Positions 50,074 through 60,971 of a stretch of 64,000 nt of DNA are shown piece by piece. The stretch is from Micromussa lordhowensis (Eukaryota; Cnidaria; Anthozoa; Scleractinia; Lobophylliidae). The position numbers and the translations under genes were made by a program. The DNA is taken from assembly GCA_964020085.1 (NCBI GenBank), contig OZ026603.1:25225181-25289180 (forward strand), given 5' to 3'. The stretch's first letter is position 1, and each line of letters begins with the position of its first letter. The notes under the pieces were generated by a model that saw only the letters and a program-made list of their open reading frames with translations, made no database searches and had not been told where the DNA came from.

Positions 50074-53000
50074 TTATATAATAGTTCCTTGGCTCTTTTC
50101 AAATTCTTTCACATTTTCAAATGCTGTACTATTATTATCCCAAACATTCTTTGTTACCAATCCTCTCTTTTTAGTGAAAGGATTATCATCAGCATTTATT
50201 CTTACTAGTCCGCCAGTATCACTAAAATCATTAATAATAATTGGTTTACTAATTCCACTAAAAATTATGTTAATATGAGCGTCTTTCTCCCAAATCCAAA
50301 ACCAAACTTGCTTTCCTAAAGAATTATTTGGAATATTAAATGTTCTATAAGATGATTCATCTATTAAAGGATTACCAGAAATTACGACTTTGCTTTTATC
50401 AACATGAATAAAGTTATGGCTTCTGTACCTATAAGTAAAAGCTATAGACATTCCACTATTTGTAGTTGCGCTATGTTGAAATACATAATAAAAAGTGAAA
50501 TCACCTCCATTATCTCTAGAAGGCACAAACGCATATGTATTTGGTGTTCTACTTTCAACATTATCAGAAAAAACAAATCTTTTATTAAAGAAATCTTTGA
50601 ATCATTACTTAATATATATTTTACTATTAATTCTATAAATTTTTTTTTTCATTAATAGTAGGATTTTCTTTTGCAATTTCACTATTTACTTTTACAATTT
50701 CTCCATCAACATAATTCACAATATTATCTTCTGATTCATTTAGTTGTTTCACATTAACAGCATCACTGTTTTCATTTCCATCATTTAATCCTTTTATTTG
50801 TCGATTACCCATATCTATAGGTGCTTCATAATAGACGATTTTGTTTCTGATGGTATAGAATCTATCCCAAATTCGCGAGTCAACGTTATTCTGATGACCA
50901 CTTACACCATAAACAACTACAAAGATGTTTGTTTCTGCATCATAAGTTTCACCACTCTTATACTTTAAAGTTAAATCAGTATCTAAATCAATAATCCCAA
51001 TGTTTCCATATTTATGAAAATTGGTAATTGTTTTACTGTGATCGGAAAAAGTATTTGTATTATTATATGAAATATTTAATGTATCACTAACTGCGCCAAC
51101 AACCACCTCGTCTCGATCCACTCGATTACTATAATACATTTCAAAAGCTAATGTATACTCACCTAAATCTAACGATTTTAAATCAATAGTTAATCGGGTG
51201 CTATAATAACCGATAGCAGAGTCATACTTAATTTTAAATTGATAAGTAGCTTTGTTAATTTGATAAAAATCTCTATCTTTCTTTCCAATTTTGACAATAT
51301 CATCATCATCTTCCCGAAATAAATCATCATCCATGACAAAAGAGAATTCATTATCTTGTCGGTTTGCTTTTATATTCAGTGCTGCAACTCCATTCATTTT
51401 ATCTACAACCTTAGTAACAATATTAATAATTGACCTATTAACATAGTTAACATTGGTAGCGTGAAATCTATCTGATGGCTTTGGATCTTTCAAGCGGATA
51501 ATGCTATGATTAGCCATATCAATATCATCTTCCATGGGATCAGGATTTTTTCTATTAAGCGCTGCTGCAGCGACATCATTTATTTCTCTTTTGAGTTCCC
51601 CTCTCTGTTGGTGAAAATACCCAAAGTTAATAACATCATTGGATTGAGCATTTTGAGCAGCTTGACTTGAGTCATCTTCAACAAAGGTTTAATATTTATA
51701 ATTGCATTACCTCCCATATCGAGATCTCCTTCCATACCTCTATCTCCTAAAAGTGGTAGATAAGTAGACTTTGCGCCACCAACTGTTAGGGCTGCATTAT
51801 CTGCTGAAGAACTCCTAATTCCAGTGATAGCATTACCACCCATTTGGAGACTTCCAGTCATAGCGCCTGAACCATCCAATTTCAATACATCTGTAGGTAG
51901 CTTACTTATTTCTGCTTGGACAAATGCCTTTGAGACTAAATCATTAGTATCAAAAGTATTTACACCATATGGCTCAGTATTTTTTATCCGTTTACCTTTT
52001 AAGTCATAGTCATCACCTTTTAATTTTAAAAAATTTTCATTGACATAAAGTTTATTAACAGCCATTTTAGAATCTTTTACATAATTAGGGTAATCTGTGA
52101 TTGAGACATCATCTTGTGTAACTAAATCTGTTATTTTATTGTCATTCATGTTGAGATCTCCTGTCATAGGTACAGATCCATCTACTTTGAGACTCTCACT
52201 TAGATCAATCTTACTAATCTCATCATCAACATAAGTTTTGTCTGCTTTTCGAGAAGATAAATCATTAATAGCAATATCCTGTTTAGCGTCTTGATCGTCA
52301 ACATACTCTTTGTTAGCTGCATCTTTGGGGCCAGTTGGATCAGAGAGATTGACTATCTTTTGACTATTCATATTAATCGGTTCAAAATACAAAATAGTGC
52401 CAGAATAATCAGTACTTTTGACACTTAAAAGATTGTGATTAAAATGAGTATTTTGCTTACCTGCTATTACTCTTGAATAAAATAAAAAAAATAGAGAATT
52501 TCTAAAACGACTACCATAATATCGAATCTGGAAGGTAATTTCACCAGGTTGACCATTACTACTGAACTGAATAAAAGCTTTGGTATATTTTCCATTATAG
52601 TCGTGAGAAAACGTAATTACATTATAATTATCATCACCATAAACCTGTGTAATCAAAGTTTCATCAGATAAGATTGGTGTTGAAACAGCTGAACTGATAA
52701 AAATTTCAAAAACTACTGTATAAATTTCTGCTTTCAGTCCATCATTAGTCATCTTCAGAGAGACCCAAGCTTGACCACCAAAACCATTATCAAAACCTTG
52801 TTTAGTTACTAAATAGAGATTATAATGCACATGTTGATAAAAAAAGTGGTCTATAGGGTTAAAATTAGGTACTGAATTACTTATTGATAATTCAGCATTG
52901 TCACCGAACTTTTTTAAAGAATCTCATATTTGGTTGTAAATGATAATTAACTTGAACATGATCAGTATGACTTTTTAATTGACTGAAAGTAACAGCCTCG

Positions 53001-53377
53001 TTATTCTCACTAGCGTCTTTGAGATTAATAATATTGTGATTATTTAAATCTAGATTAGCCCTCATGCTTTGAGTCCCATCTCTGAGAATAACATCAGTCT
53101 TTTCTGCTTTACTGTTAATAGCAATATCTTGTCTAGTGTTTTCATCGTCTACATATTTTTTTGTTACACTCCATGAATAAATATGACTATCAACATACTC
53201 TTTTGTTGCTGCATCATTTTTATCGATAGGATCTGCTACTTCAGTTAATCGCTTACTATCAATATCAAAATCTCCATCATCAGTTAGATTAAATCCAATT
53301 CCTGGTAAACCAGGATCACCTTTTTCACCTTTACCTGTTGCTGCTAATGTTTCAAGTTGTCCATTGCTATAACCCAT
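50074..53377 (-). pseudogene. Long fibre-like protein in four frame segments (copy 2)
   Basis: Segments 53377-52901, 52830-51580, 51535-50633 and 50526-50074 follow one another and match the copy 1 gene in order. The collagen-like part GKGEKGDPGLPGIGF and repeats such as GDLNMNDNKITDL, GSLQMGGNAITGI and GDLDMGGNAIINI are clear. The central head domains (from FYKDFGD-like in copy 1 to GFDNGFGGQAWVSL here) have diverged far more than the repeats, as expected for receptor-binding parts. Confidence 0.75.
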
Positions 53378-53389
53378 ATATAAGGCTTT

Positions 53390-53625
53390 TTATTATCATG
53401 GTTGTACAGTTTTTAATCGTAATTTGTAACTTTTTAATCGTAATTTTTAGCGTTTTTTAGAAACCATATTCTACATTGTGATCATATTTTTAACTTTCTT
53501 ATTTCATATTAGTAATTACTATTGTTATTTATATATTAGTTTTTATTATCTAGGGCCTCTAATGATAACAGTTGTTTTAACTGAAGGAGTTACCCTAGTC
53601 AAATAAAAGTATCTTCTTCTTCTTC
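53390..53625 (+). mobile_element. Retroelement 3' tail inserted between fibre and coiled-coil genes
   Basis: The gap is 19 bp in copy 1 but about 250 bp here. The extra sequence ends ACCCTAGTCAAATAAAAGTA followed by a (CTT)n tract, the look of a LINE 3' end with a simple-repeat tail. No coding potential. Confidence 0.55.
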
Positions 53626-53628
53626 TAC

Positions 53629-53922
53629 TTAATTATCTCTTAAGTAATCAGAATCTAACATTTTGAGATTTTTAATTAATAATAATATTTTTTCAGTAAT
53701 AGATTTGTTGTATTCTGTTTCAAATTCTTTTAAATATTTTAATTTTGTAGTAATATTTTCTAATGAAAAATTTATGTTATTAAACTCATTATTTATTTCT
53801 TTCGTTAATCTACTAGTAAATTTTCTTCTCATTTTTGTAATATTTTTCACTTCTAACTTCATCACTTGCTCTTCTCTTTTCTTTTTATCCATCGCTTGCT
53901 CTTCTCTTTTTATTTTATCCAT
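53629..53922 (-). CDS. Small coiled-coil protein (copy 2)
   Basis: 97 residues. The N-terminus has a duplicated KREEQAMDKKKREEQVM stretch absent from copy 1; the rest (NNINFSLENITTKLKYLKEF) aligns. It is directly next to the ATPase stop. Function unknown. Confidence 0.65.
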   Translation of the reverse strand: MDKIKREEQAMDKKKREEQVMKLEVKNITKMRRKFTSRLTKEINNEFNNINFSLENITTKLKYLKEFETEYNKSITEKILLLIKNLKMLDSDYLRDN

Positions 53923-54558
53923 CTATATATTTTCATTGAAATTTTTTCTCATTGTCTTTTTTGTCTTATCAATGTACGCAAAACTATAAGGTTCGCTAGT
54001 CGCACTATCGAATTTCTTCTTAGGTACATTGACTTCACGGCACATTCTTGCTGTCTCTGCATTACTTGGACTATCAAAAATACAAAAATGAGAGCAATTG
54101 AGTCTGATGTCTTTAGGAGTGAGATAATAAGATTGACTTAAATAGATTACACTGCAATTTTTATGACGACCACCAATAAAATATTCAATGAGAGGTTTTT
54201 GGTTTCGTTCACAAACATAGTCGTCAAAGATGACTATTTTTTGGTTATCATCATCTAAGCTTTGGAGAGGAACGACATCACCATTACTCTCTTCTATGAC
54301 ATCATAACCAACCTCTTCTGAAATGGGTCGAAATGTTTCTAATAGTTGTCTGTACTTCGGTTGCTCGAGATTTTTAGAAAACAAGTAAATCTTATCATAG
54401 TAGAGTAGATTATAAAGCATATGCATGAGAACGTTAGTTTTACCACAACCGCTTGGTCCACAAATTAACATTCGAAAAGTGTCTGAAGGCATATAAGGTA
54501 GCAGTCTTTTAAAATTGCTGTCATTATTAGAAGCTGAATCATTATTAGGAATTTTCAT
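53923..54558 (-). CDS. Genome-packaging ATPase (FtsK/HerA, A32-like)
   Basis: 211 residues, intact. Walker A ICGPSGCGKTNVLMHML at about residue 33-50; Walker B KIVIFDDYVCE near residue 107; a sensor-like SVIYLSQSYY downstream, then FCIFDSPSNAETARMC. Length and motif spacing match Polinton/virophage packaging ATPases, which drive DNA into the procapsid. TATATAGATG lies at the start on the minus strand. First gene of the left arm. Confidence 0.92.
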   Translation of the reverse strand: MKIPNNDSASNNDSNFKRLLPYMPSDTFRMLICGPSGCGKTNVLMHMLYNLLYYDKIYLFSKNLEQPKYRQLLETFRPISEEVGYDVIEESNGDVVPLQSLDDDNQKIVIFDDYVCERNQKPLIEYFIGGRHKNCSVIYLSQSYYLTPKDIRLNCSHFCIFDSPSNAETARMCREVNVPKKKFDSATSEPYSFAYIDKTKKTMRKNFNENI

Positions 54559-54688
54559 CTATATAACTGAACATGAATTTTTTTTAGTTTTTTTAGTTTT
54601 TTTCTGGTGATATTATTTATTTTTAATATAAAAATCATTATAATATGTCTCATAATATGTCTCATAATATAAAAATCTCTATAAATAT
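54559..54688. promoter_or_regulatory. Divergent promoter between arms, copy 2
   Basis: 130 bp of A/T-rich DNA between the ATPase and PPxY genes, with TATATAG at the minus-strand start and AAATATATGAG at the plus-strand start. Two repeats of ATAATATGTCTCATAATAT lie within it. Confidence 0.5.
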
Positions 54689-55729
54689 ATGAGTCTGTCA
54701 AAGTGGAAACGATTAGCTCAGAAGCGGACTGAGACTGGAAGGATGAAGCGTCAGCTTTATGATGAGATCACTGAAGGTAAGATAAAGAGTAAGACCTCTG
54801 ACGCAAGGATAACAAAATCTTTTAGACTTGATGAAATCATAGAGGGTTTAAGAGAACAAAAGCCTAAGAATAGGCCGCAAATGAGAATACGTCCTGCACA
54901 AGGTAAACCAGATGAAATTGATTATGCACCTGATGTTGATCCATATGAAGATATGGATGTAGAAGGATTATTAGATCTCCAAGATAATGTAGCGCCGCAG
55001 ACTGAAAAACAAATAGCTAAGATGCCTCAAGGCCCTCCACCAAAATATGAAATGGATCCTAGTTTTTGGAATCTAGGGGATGAATCTTTACCGCCAGAAT
55101 ATTCTTTTGTAGAAGACGAAAAAGAACCTTTAGCAATTGAACCACCACCTGATGATGATGATGATGATTTAGATAGAGGAGATATTAATAGGATTTGAGA
55201 TCAAACAGGCCTTCCTAACTATGATGATGTTGAAATCAGATTATCCCAACCAGAAATGACACCACTTAAACGTAGTAAATATCTCGAGAGTAACATAAAA
55301 AAAGCAAATTCTGAAATAAGCAGTATTACAAGTACATTTAAAACAAATACAAGTAAAAGACTAAATCAAGCCATAAAAAATAATGCTCCTAGAGATGTAA
55401 TAGAAAAGCTACAGAAAGAAAAGGATATGGCTCATAAATTTGCAGATACAAGACTAAAACCTATTCAAGAATATAGAGACTATCTAAAAGTACAGAAAAA
55501 GAAAAGTACAAAGGGTTCAGGTGTTAAAAGAGGCAGAGGAGTCTATTTCTATAATGATGCTAAAGAATTACTAAAGAAATTAACACTAATTATTGGTGAA
55601 ATGGAAGCAGGTAATACAAGCGTTAAGATGAGAAATATGGGCCAAACTATCTTAGACACATTATTAAGAACAAAATCAATCAATAAGTCGCAATATCAAA
55701 AGTTAGTCAAAAAATATTTTAGGGTTTAA
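54689..55729 (+). pseudogene. PPxY-motif protein, one nonsense codon (copy 2)
   Basis: Starts MSLSKWKRLAQKRTETGR. Contains GPPPKYEMDP and LPPEYSF, an acidic DDDDDDLDRG stretch, then TGA at 55196-55198 where copy 1 has TTA; the same frame then runs to 55729 with the basic helical C-terminus (GSGVKRGRGVYFY). Otherwise intact at about 345 codons. PPxY motifs bind WW-domain ubiquitin ligases in many animal viruses; that role here is inference. Confidence 0.75.
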
Positions 55730-55734
55730 TTTAT

Positions 55735-56505
55735 ATGGAAAGACAAATCACATTAAGTAGTTTTTCAGTTAAAGATGAACCTGGTAATCGACCTGGTGAT
55801 TTTACTACAAGGTTTTCTAGAACTTTAGGCCTTAAAGAAAATGATGGGATTTGGTATATTGGTTTTAATAGAATTATTTCAATGGCTTTTACATGGACAA
55901 ATATAAATCCCGGTTACGAGAATCAAAAGATAGCTTACAGTAAAGACGGTGGGAAAACATTTACAGATATTGATTTTCCAAAAGGAGTTTGGAATTACAC
56001 TGAGATTGATAATTACATTAAGGAAAAGACTAAAATAGTTAAGGGTGGTGATGATGATGATGAATTTCCAATCTCTTTAACTTTTGATGAACCAACTTTC
56101 AGAGTCATAGTGACTTTAGATACAAACTATAGGCTTGACCTGAGTAAATCTAATTTTGGTAAACTAATAGGATTCGATAAGGTGATCTTAAGCGATGAGA
56201 GAAACGTTAGCCTCAAAGTATCTAACCTATCAGAAGATACAGATGTCCTAAATATTCATTGTGATTTAGTCTCTGATTCATTAGTAAATGGGGAAGAATC
56301 AGATATTGTTTTTAGTTTTAGTACAGGAACTTTAAAACCTTCTTACAATTTTACCATTGAACCGCATCGTGTTATATTTAATCCTATCAATAAAACAAGA
56401 GTTTCAAGTATTCGAATCTATGTAACTGATGGTTTAAGAAGACCAGTCTATTTAGATCATGCTGACACTGCATTTTCATTAATCTTAAAAAAAGTTCCAT
56501 TTTAG
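55735..56505 (+). CDS. Minor capsid (penton-like) protein (copy 2)
   Basis: 256 residues, intact, ending LILKKVPF. It is the reference for the natural C-terminus that copy 1 has lost by frameshift. Same beta-rich signatures (FTWTNINPG, DGGKTFTDIDFP, SSIRIYVTDGLRRP). Five bases after the PPxY gene. Confidence 0.8.
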   Translation: MERQITLSSFSVKDEPGNRPGDFTTRFSRTLGLKENDGIWYIGFNRIISMAFTWTNINPGYENQKIAYSKDGGKTFTDIDFPKGVWNYTEIDNYIKEKTKIVKGGDDDDEFPISLTFDEPTFRVIVTLDTNYRLDLSKSNFGKLIGFDKVILSDERNVSLKVSNLSEDTDVLNIHCDLVSDSLVNGEESDIVFSFSTGTLKPSYNFTIEPHRVIFNPINKTRVSSIRIYVTDGLRRPVYLDHADTAFSLILKKVPF

Positions 56506-56572
56506 AGCCTCGCTACGCTAACTTATTGAAACACATTGTTTTGTAATTTAAATTAGTTCCTAATTTATATAT

Positions 56573-57190
56573 ATGAAGTCAAGAGAGGTTTTTTTTTTTT
56601 TTTTTTTTTCATGTTTCAAGTTTATTATTAAATCAACAAAATTTTACAAAAACAACGCTAACCCGCAAATAGCTGAGGCTAATCTAGGCGGGTAGCGAGT
56701 AAGACTGTTTAAAGAGTAAATCAAATTGTTAGTGTTACATACCAGTAAAGAGATGAAACAAATGCACGTCTAGCAAATAAATAAATAAATAAATAAATAA
56801 GTAGGTAAATGAATAAATGGATGAAATAGAAATCGAGAGTTCAAAAAGATTTATCACCAAAGGATGGGACGATATGTCTACAAACACCGTGGCAATGGAA
56901 TTATAGTAGATAATCTTATGAAACCACTAAAAAAAGTAGCTAGTGCTTTAACTGGGAAGATATTAAAACCATTTGCTAAAAAAGCAATACAAGCTGGTGT
57001 ATCTCAAGCGGGAGAAAAAGTTGGTAAAAAGGCTGCTGATAAAGTAATAGAGAAATCAGGTGAGCTTATTAGAAAAAGGCTTAAAAGTAAAAAGGCCACA
57101 AAGACCACTAGTACTACAAGAAAAGCAAGGACTCCGCTAGGGCAAGATGAAGTTAATACACTGATTAATAATCTAATAGCACGCTCTTAA
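56573..57190 (+). pseudogene. Small basic virion-core-like protein, split by insertion (copy 2)
   Basis: The first codons (MKSRE) are followed by a roughly 247-bp retroelement tail. The rest resumes at 56840 with the same basic sequence as copy 1 (GRYVYKHRGNG, VSQAGEKVGKKAADK). From an internal Met at 56864 an N-terminally shortened product of 108 residues remains open. Confidence 0.7.
56588..56834 (-). mobile_element. Retroelement 3' tail inserted in the basic protein gene
   Basis: A long T-run at the left marks the poly(A) tail of a minus-strand insertion. GAGAG is on both sides (56583-56587, 56835-56839) as a short duplication. The interior has a GCGGGTAGCGAG segment and an AATA simple repeat. 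Absent from copy 1. Confidence 0.65.
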
Positions 57191-57219
57191 ATAAAAAAAT
57201 CTCTGGTCAAAAATATATA

Positions 57220-58460
57220 ATGACATTTAGATCACCAGAGAACGTTCAGAGAGACGAACTAGTGCAATTTCGTCTTCAAGACGCTATAAGAGCTCCTGCC
57301 AATACTCAAGAGCAACAAAAGAAAGGTTACAAATTTCATGTTACTGACCGTGGTATTATGCTTGATTGGTACAACGCCTTTTTTGAAGTGCGATTTAGAT
57401 TAGATCTTAAAGCAGATGGTGGAGACAATGCAGACCTCAGAACAACAATTATTAATGGGTCGCATTCATTAATTAAGCATATGGTTATTAAGAGTGCAGG
57501 AAAAATCGTCTACGACACTGATAATCTTCATCTTGTAACTTTTGCAAAAAATCTTTTAGAATATTCAGATGATTTTGGGCGTAGTACAGCCAAAAATAGC
57601 TTATGGTTTTTAGATACAGATGCCACTTCAGATGATACAAACACTGGTTTGGAAAGTAGGCGTTTATTAACAGCTAACAGAGCTCATGTTAATACAAGTA
57701 TTCCATTAAATAGGTATTCTTTTTTCGAAGAATTAGAAGGACGAATCTTACCTCCAATGGATCTCCAATTTGAAATAGAACTTACACCAGACGCTGAAGT
57801 CTTGTATGGGGCAGTTGATACATTGAGATTAGTAATTGATCGTTTTTATCTATGGGTACCCCGACTAGAACCAAAAGATGCTCTTATGACTAAATTCATC
57901 AGTGAATACCAAATTGTAAATGGAAATACCTCAAAGAAATGTACCAAACTTCAGATACTACCAGAAACAGTGGTGATTTCAGAATCTCAGCTAGTATTGA
58001 TAAAGTAAAGCATGTTTTTGTCTACTTCCAGAGACTTAAGACAAATGATATGACAGCAAATCCTTATATTTTTGATACTTTTAAACTTAATGCTGCTAAT
58101 GCTAATAGTCATCTTGCTACTTGTCGTCTTGAATATGGTAATGGTGTCTTCTATCCAGAACTTGAATATGATACAGAAAGTAAAACAAGAACCAATTATG
58201 ATTTAATGAATTATTCATGGAAACGGAATGATTATAATACAGGTACTCAGCTGAATATCTCTAATTTTTCGAGCCTTTACCCACTAGTCTATTTTGACCT
58301 AACTTATAAAACAGAACAGGTAAGCAGAGATCCAAAGCAACTTAACATAAGATTTCGCCTCTCACAAGCAGCTGCTGCTGATTTTCGAGTGCATGCAATT
58401 GTTCTTTATGAAGAAGATGTTGTTCTGGATAAAGTGGGAGATCAATTAGTTATCGTATAA
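57220..58460 (+). pseudogene. Major capsid protein, frameshifted (copy 2)
   Basis: Starts MTFRSPENVQ after AAAATATATA. Open to about 57915, where ACCAAATTGTAAATGG replaces the longer copy 1 sequence and shifts frame; the remainder continues to 58460 in another frame. Jelly-roll signatures are as in copy 1. The residue that is a stop in copy 1 is serine here. Confidence 0.85.
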
Positions 58461-58509
58461 TAAGTCATATGTCTAAGCGCCTTAGAAAAAATATTTTAAT
58501 ATAATATAT

Positions 58510-59250
58510 ATGAAAGTGAAAGAAAGACAAGAAATAGTTAATTTTCTTGATCTTGACACTTCAAAGATAACTTTTGCAAAACCAAAGCCAAATAAACACA
58601 ATGGAACACAGATTGGAATATTATACAGAGGAAAAACATTATTTGTTAAATATGAAGGATATACACCCTTCGGTTTCAAAGAATACTTTGATAAAGATGG
58701 TAATTACCAAAGTACTAGCATGCAAATTAATTGTGATGGGGAATATCTAGAAAAAGCCAAAGAATTAGACCAATTCTTCATTAATTATATACATTCTCTT
58801 TCTTTAGAAAAGGTCAAAAAAATGCCAAGAGAAGCTGTAGCAGGATATGATAGACACGGGGAAGGTGGTTCTTGGAAAAGAATTTGTAAAAAACCTTATA
58901 AAATGATTGATAATGAAAGAGTATATCTCGATTACCCATCAAAGATGGAGTTTACTCTCTTTTATCGCAATAACATACTAGCTACAAGCTTTTTTACATG
59001 GGATCGAGAAAAGATTGAATATGAACCAGTATCAATAGGGCCACGAAGTAAAGTTAAATTTATTGCTGCCTGGTTTTCTCTCACAACTGGAACTTTTGGA
59101 GCTACTTTAAAACCAAAATTAATGCAAGTAACATTTAAAGAAGAAGAAGAAGAAGAAAATCTTTTCAATAAGTTTCTCTTAGATGATGATGATGATGATC
59201 AAATGACTGAACCAGTCATATCTCTAATAGGATGTGATGATTCTGAGTAA
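58510..59250 (+). CDS. Possible single-stranded-DNA-binding protein; gene absent from copy 1
   Basis: 246 residues, intact. Beta-rich N-terminal two-thirds (GTQIGILYRGKTLFVKYEG, MEFTLFYRN, VSIGPRSKVKFIAAWFSL, TGTFGATLKPKLMQVTF) followed by a very acidic C-terminal tail (EEEEEEN ... LLDDDDDDQ ... GCDDSE). A beta-barrel-like body plus an acidic tail is the layout of T7 gp2.5-type SSBs, which are known in nucleocytoplasmic large DNA viruses. The resemblance is by eye, so the assignment is a hypothesis. It sits between capsid and core-protease genes, exactly where copy 1 has a zinc-ribbon gene. TATAATATATATG start context. Confidence 0.6.
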   Translation: MKVKERQEIVNFLDLDTSKITFAKPKPNKHNGTQIGILYRGKTLFVKYEGYTPFGFKEYFDKDGNYQSTSMQINCDGEYLEKAKELDQFFINYIHSLSLEKVKKMPREAVAGYDRHGEGGSWKRICKKPYKMIDNERVYLDYPSKMEFTLFYRNNILATSFFTWDREKIEYEPVSIGPRSKVKFIAAWFSLTTGTFGATLKPKLMQVTFKEEEEEENLFNKFLLDDDDDDQMTEPVISLIGCDDSE

Positions 59251-59308
59251 TAAGCCACAGAATAAATATTATTTATGTACTTTTTTAAAAGTTCATAAAT
59301 AATATATA

Positions 59309-60031
59309 ATGACTGAATTACATCAAATTTCTGTCACACTTTCTGAAGGGCAAAAACGAAAACTATCTATGGCTTACAGAAACAGAGAAGAAATAAGTTT
59401 ACGCTTAAGAAAAAATGCGTTAAGTGGTTCTAATGTCCTTATGGTACCAATGAATACTGTTAAGAGACTCGCTAAGGCCAAAACAGCTAATAAAGGAATG
59501 GTAATTACTATATCAAAGCATAATATCAGGCGACAAACTGGTAGTGGGATATTTAGCTCAATATTGCCAGTATTAAGGAATGTAGCACCAACTATCGGTA
59601 AAACACTAGGATTGTCTGCTTTAGCAGGGTTAGCTTCTGAAGGGGCAAGCCAAATAGTTAAGAAAATTAGTGGTGGTCAAATGTTTCAAGTACCAAATAA
59701 AAATCTATATATGTTAGCTCAAATGGGTGATCTACTGACTAAAGGACAAATAGGAGATTTAGCTAGAGCTCATAAATTAGGAGAAGATCTACTTTTCAAA
59801 ATTACACAAAAACAAGTAGGTAGTGGTATTGGCACGTTACTAGCTAGTATTGGTATTCCAATGATTATTGATGCATTAAAAGGAGGAAGTATAAAAGGAA
59901 GAGGAGGTCCTAGAATAGGCGCTCCAAGATCAAATGGTGGAGCAGCAGTCCGAATTGGAATGCCCATGGCTCCACCACCATTTATTGGCACATGGGGAAG
60001 AGGAAAAAAAAGAACTACTAAAATTGCCTAA
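59309..60031 (+). CDS. Core-like membrane-active protein (copy 2)
   Basis: 240 residues, corresponding to residues 1-250 of the copy 1 fusion. N-terminal MTELHQISVTLSEGQKRKL; the amphipathic Gly/Ala region GSGIFSSILPVLRNVAPTIG; GIGTLLASIGIPMIIDAL; a Gly/Arg/Pro tail. It may be the counterpart of an adenoviral core or lytic protein processed by the neighbouring protease; inferred from position. Ends 19 bp before the protease start. Confidence 0.7.
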   Translation: MTELHQISVTLSEGQKRKLSMAYRNREEISLRLRKNALSGSNVLMVPMNTVKRLAKAKTANKGMVITISKHNIRRQTGSGIFSSILPVLRNVAPTIGKTLGLSALAGLASEGASQIVKKISGGQMFQVPNKNLYMLAQMGDLLTKGQIGDLARAHKLGEDLLFKITQKQVGSGIGTLLASIGIPMIIDALKGGSIKGRGGPRIGAPRSNGGAAVRIGMPMAPPPFIGTWGRGKKRTTKIA

Positions 60032-60050
60032 ATTCCATAAAGATATCCAA

Positions 60051-60482
60051 ATGAGTAATTTTGATCTTTTAGATTGGTGTAAATACTTAGAGATACCTAT
60101 AGAGAATGTTTTAAGTAGAGATCAGACTGTACCACATCAGCATAAGTTAGCGCTTTTTATTTATAATTTAGAACCTCATTATATGAGCGGTAGTCATTGG
60201 GTTACAACCTATGTTCGTAATGGTACCATAAATTACTTTGACTCTTTTGGAATGCCGCCTTTTCAAGAGTTGGTAAACCATGCAAAAGAGAAAAACTTAA
60301 CTTTATTACACCAAAACAAACAAATACAGAATCTCTATACTACAACCTGTGGCTATTTTTGCTTGTATTTCTTGAATGAAATGCATAAAGGAGTAGATTA
60401 TTTCGATTTATTGCAAGTTTTAAGCTTTGACACAAAAGAGAATGAAAAATTCATGGAAAACTATTTTAAACTATTGCTTTGA
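60051..60482 (+). CDS. Adenain-like cysteine protease (copy 2)
   Basis: 143 residues. The start is MSNFDLLDWCKYLEIP, followed by SRDQTVP, GSHWVTTYV (catalytic His), INYFDSFG (Asp), QIQNLYTTTCGYF (Gln and Cys). Length is that of a minimal Polinton protease. It is in a different frame from the upstream core-like gene, so it is a stand-alone gene here. The extreme 3' end overlaps a minus-strand gene. Confidence 0.88.
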   Translation: MSNFDLLDWCKYLEIPIENVLSRDQTVPHQHKLALFIYNLEPHYMSGSHWVTTYVRNGTINYFDSFGMPPFQELVNHAKEKNLTLLHQNKQIQNLYTTTCGYFCLYFLNEMHKGVDYFDLLQVLSFDTKENEKFMENYFKLLL

Positions 60483-60658
60483 AGACTTCTCATTTTTTTT
60501 AAATCTTTTAATTTTTTTTTCAAACTATTTCTCAGATTTCTCACTCTTTTAGTTTCTCCAGAACAACATAAAAAGGCAATTTTTCTATAAAGAAGTTTGT
60601 AATGTTTATACAACGCTTCTATTCTACGTATTTCTTTTTCAATGTCAATTTGTTCCAT
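60461..60658 (-). CDS. Small conserved antisense-strand protein (copy 2)
   Basis: 65 residues: MEQIDIEKEIRRIEALYKHY ... LCCSGETKRVRNLRNSL, a near match to copy 1 31244-31423 but with a slightly longer C-terminus, because the local AT tract differs. Overlaps the protease 3' end by 22 bp. Unknown role. Confidence 0.65.
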   Translation of the reverse strand: MEQIDIEKEIRRIEALYKHYKLLYRKIAFLCCSGETKRVRNLRNSLKKKLKDLKKMRSLQSNSLK

Positions 60659-60698
60659 TATAATAAATTAAAATAATAAAAAAATAATTATTATATAG

Positions 60699-60920
60699 AT
60701 GAAAAGCTATTGTGTAAAACAACGAAAACAGACAGAGTGCGTTCCTGGTTCAGAAAGGGTTGTACAGACAAGAAATGGTCGTGCCATGATGAAATGTCAA
60801 TGCGTAGAATGTGGGATAACAAAAACTAAATTTGTTAAGTCAGGTAGAAAAGGAAAAGGGCTATTGCTGGGTAAAAACAGTCCATTTAAGGGAATTCCCC
60901 TCATAGGAGCTATATTATAA
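60699..60920 (+). CDS. Short zinc-ribbon (DUF5679-like) protein (copy 2)
   Basis: 73 residues: MKSYCVKQRKQTECVPGSER, a core ending MMKCQCVECG, then GRKGKGLLLGKNSPFKGIPL-IGAIL. Lacks about 11 residues of Gly/Ala linker present in copy 1; the C-terminal motif is kept. TATATAGATG at the start. Confidence 0.72.
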   Translation: MKSYCVKQRKQTECVPGSERVVQTRNGRAMMKCQCVECGITKTKFVKSGRKGKGLLLGKNSPFKGIPLIGAIL

Positions 60921-60971
60921 TATCTCTACAATTAATATCTCCTCTACAATTATAATCTCTAGAATTAATAT

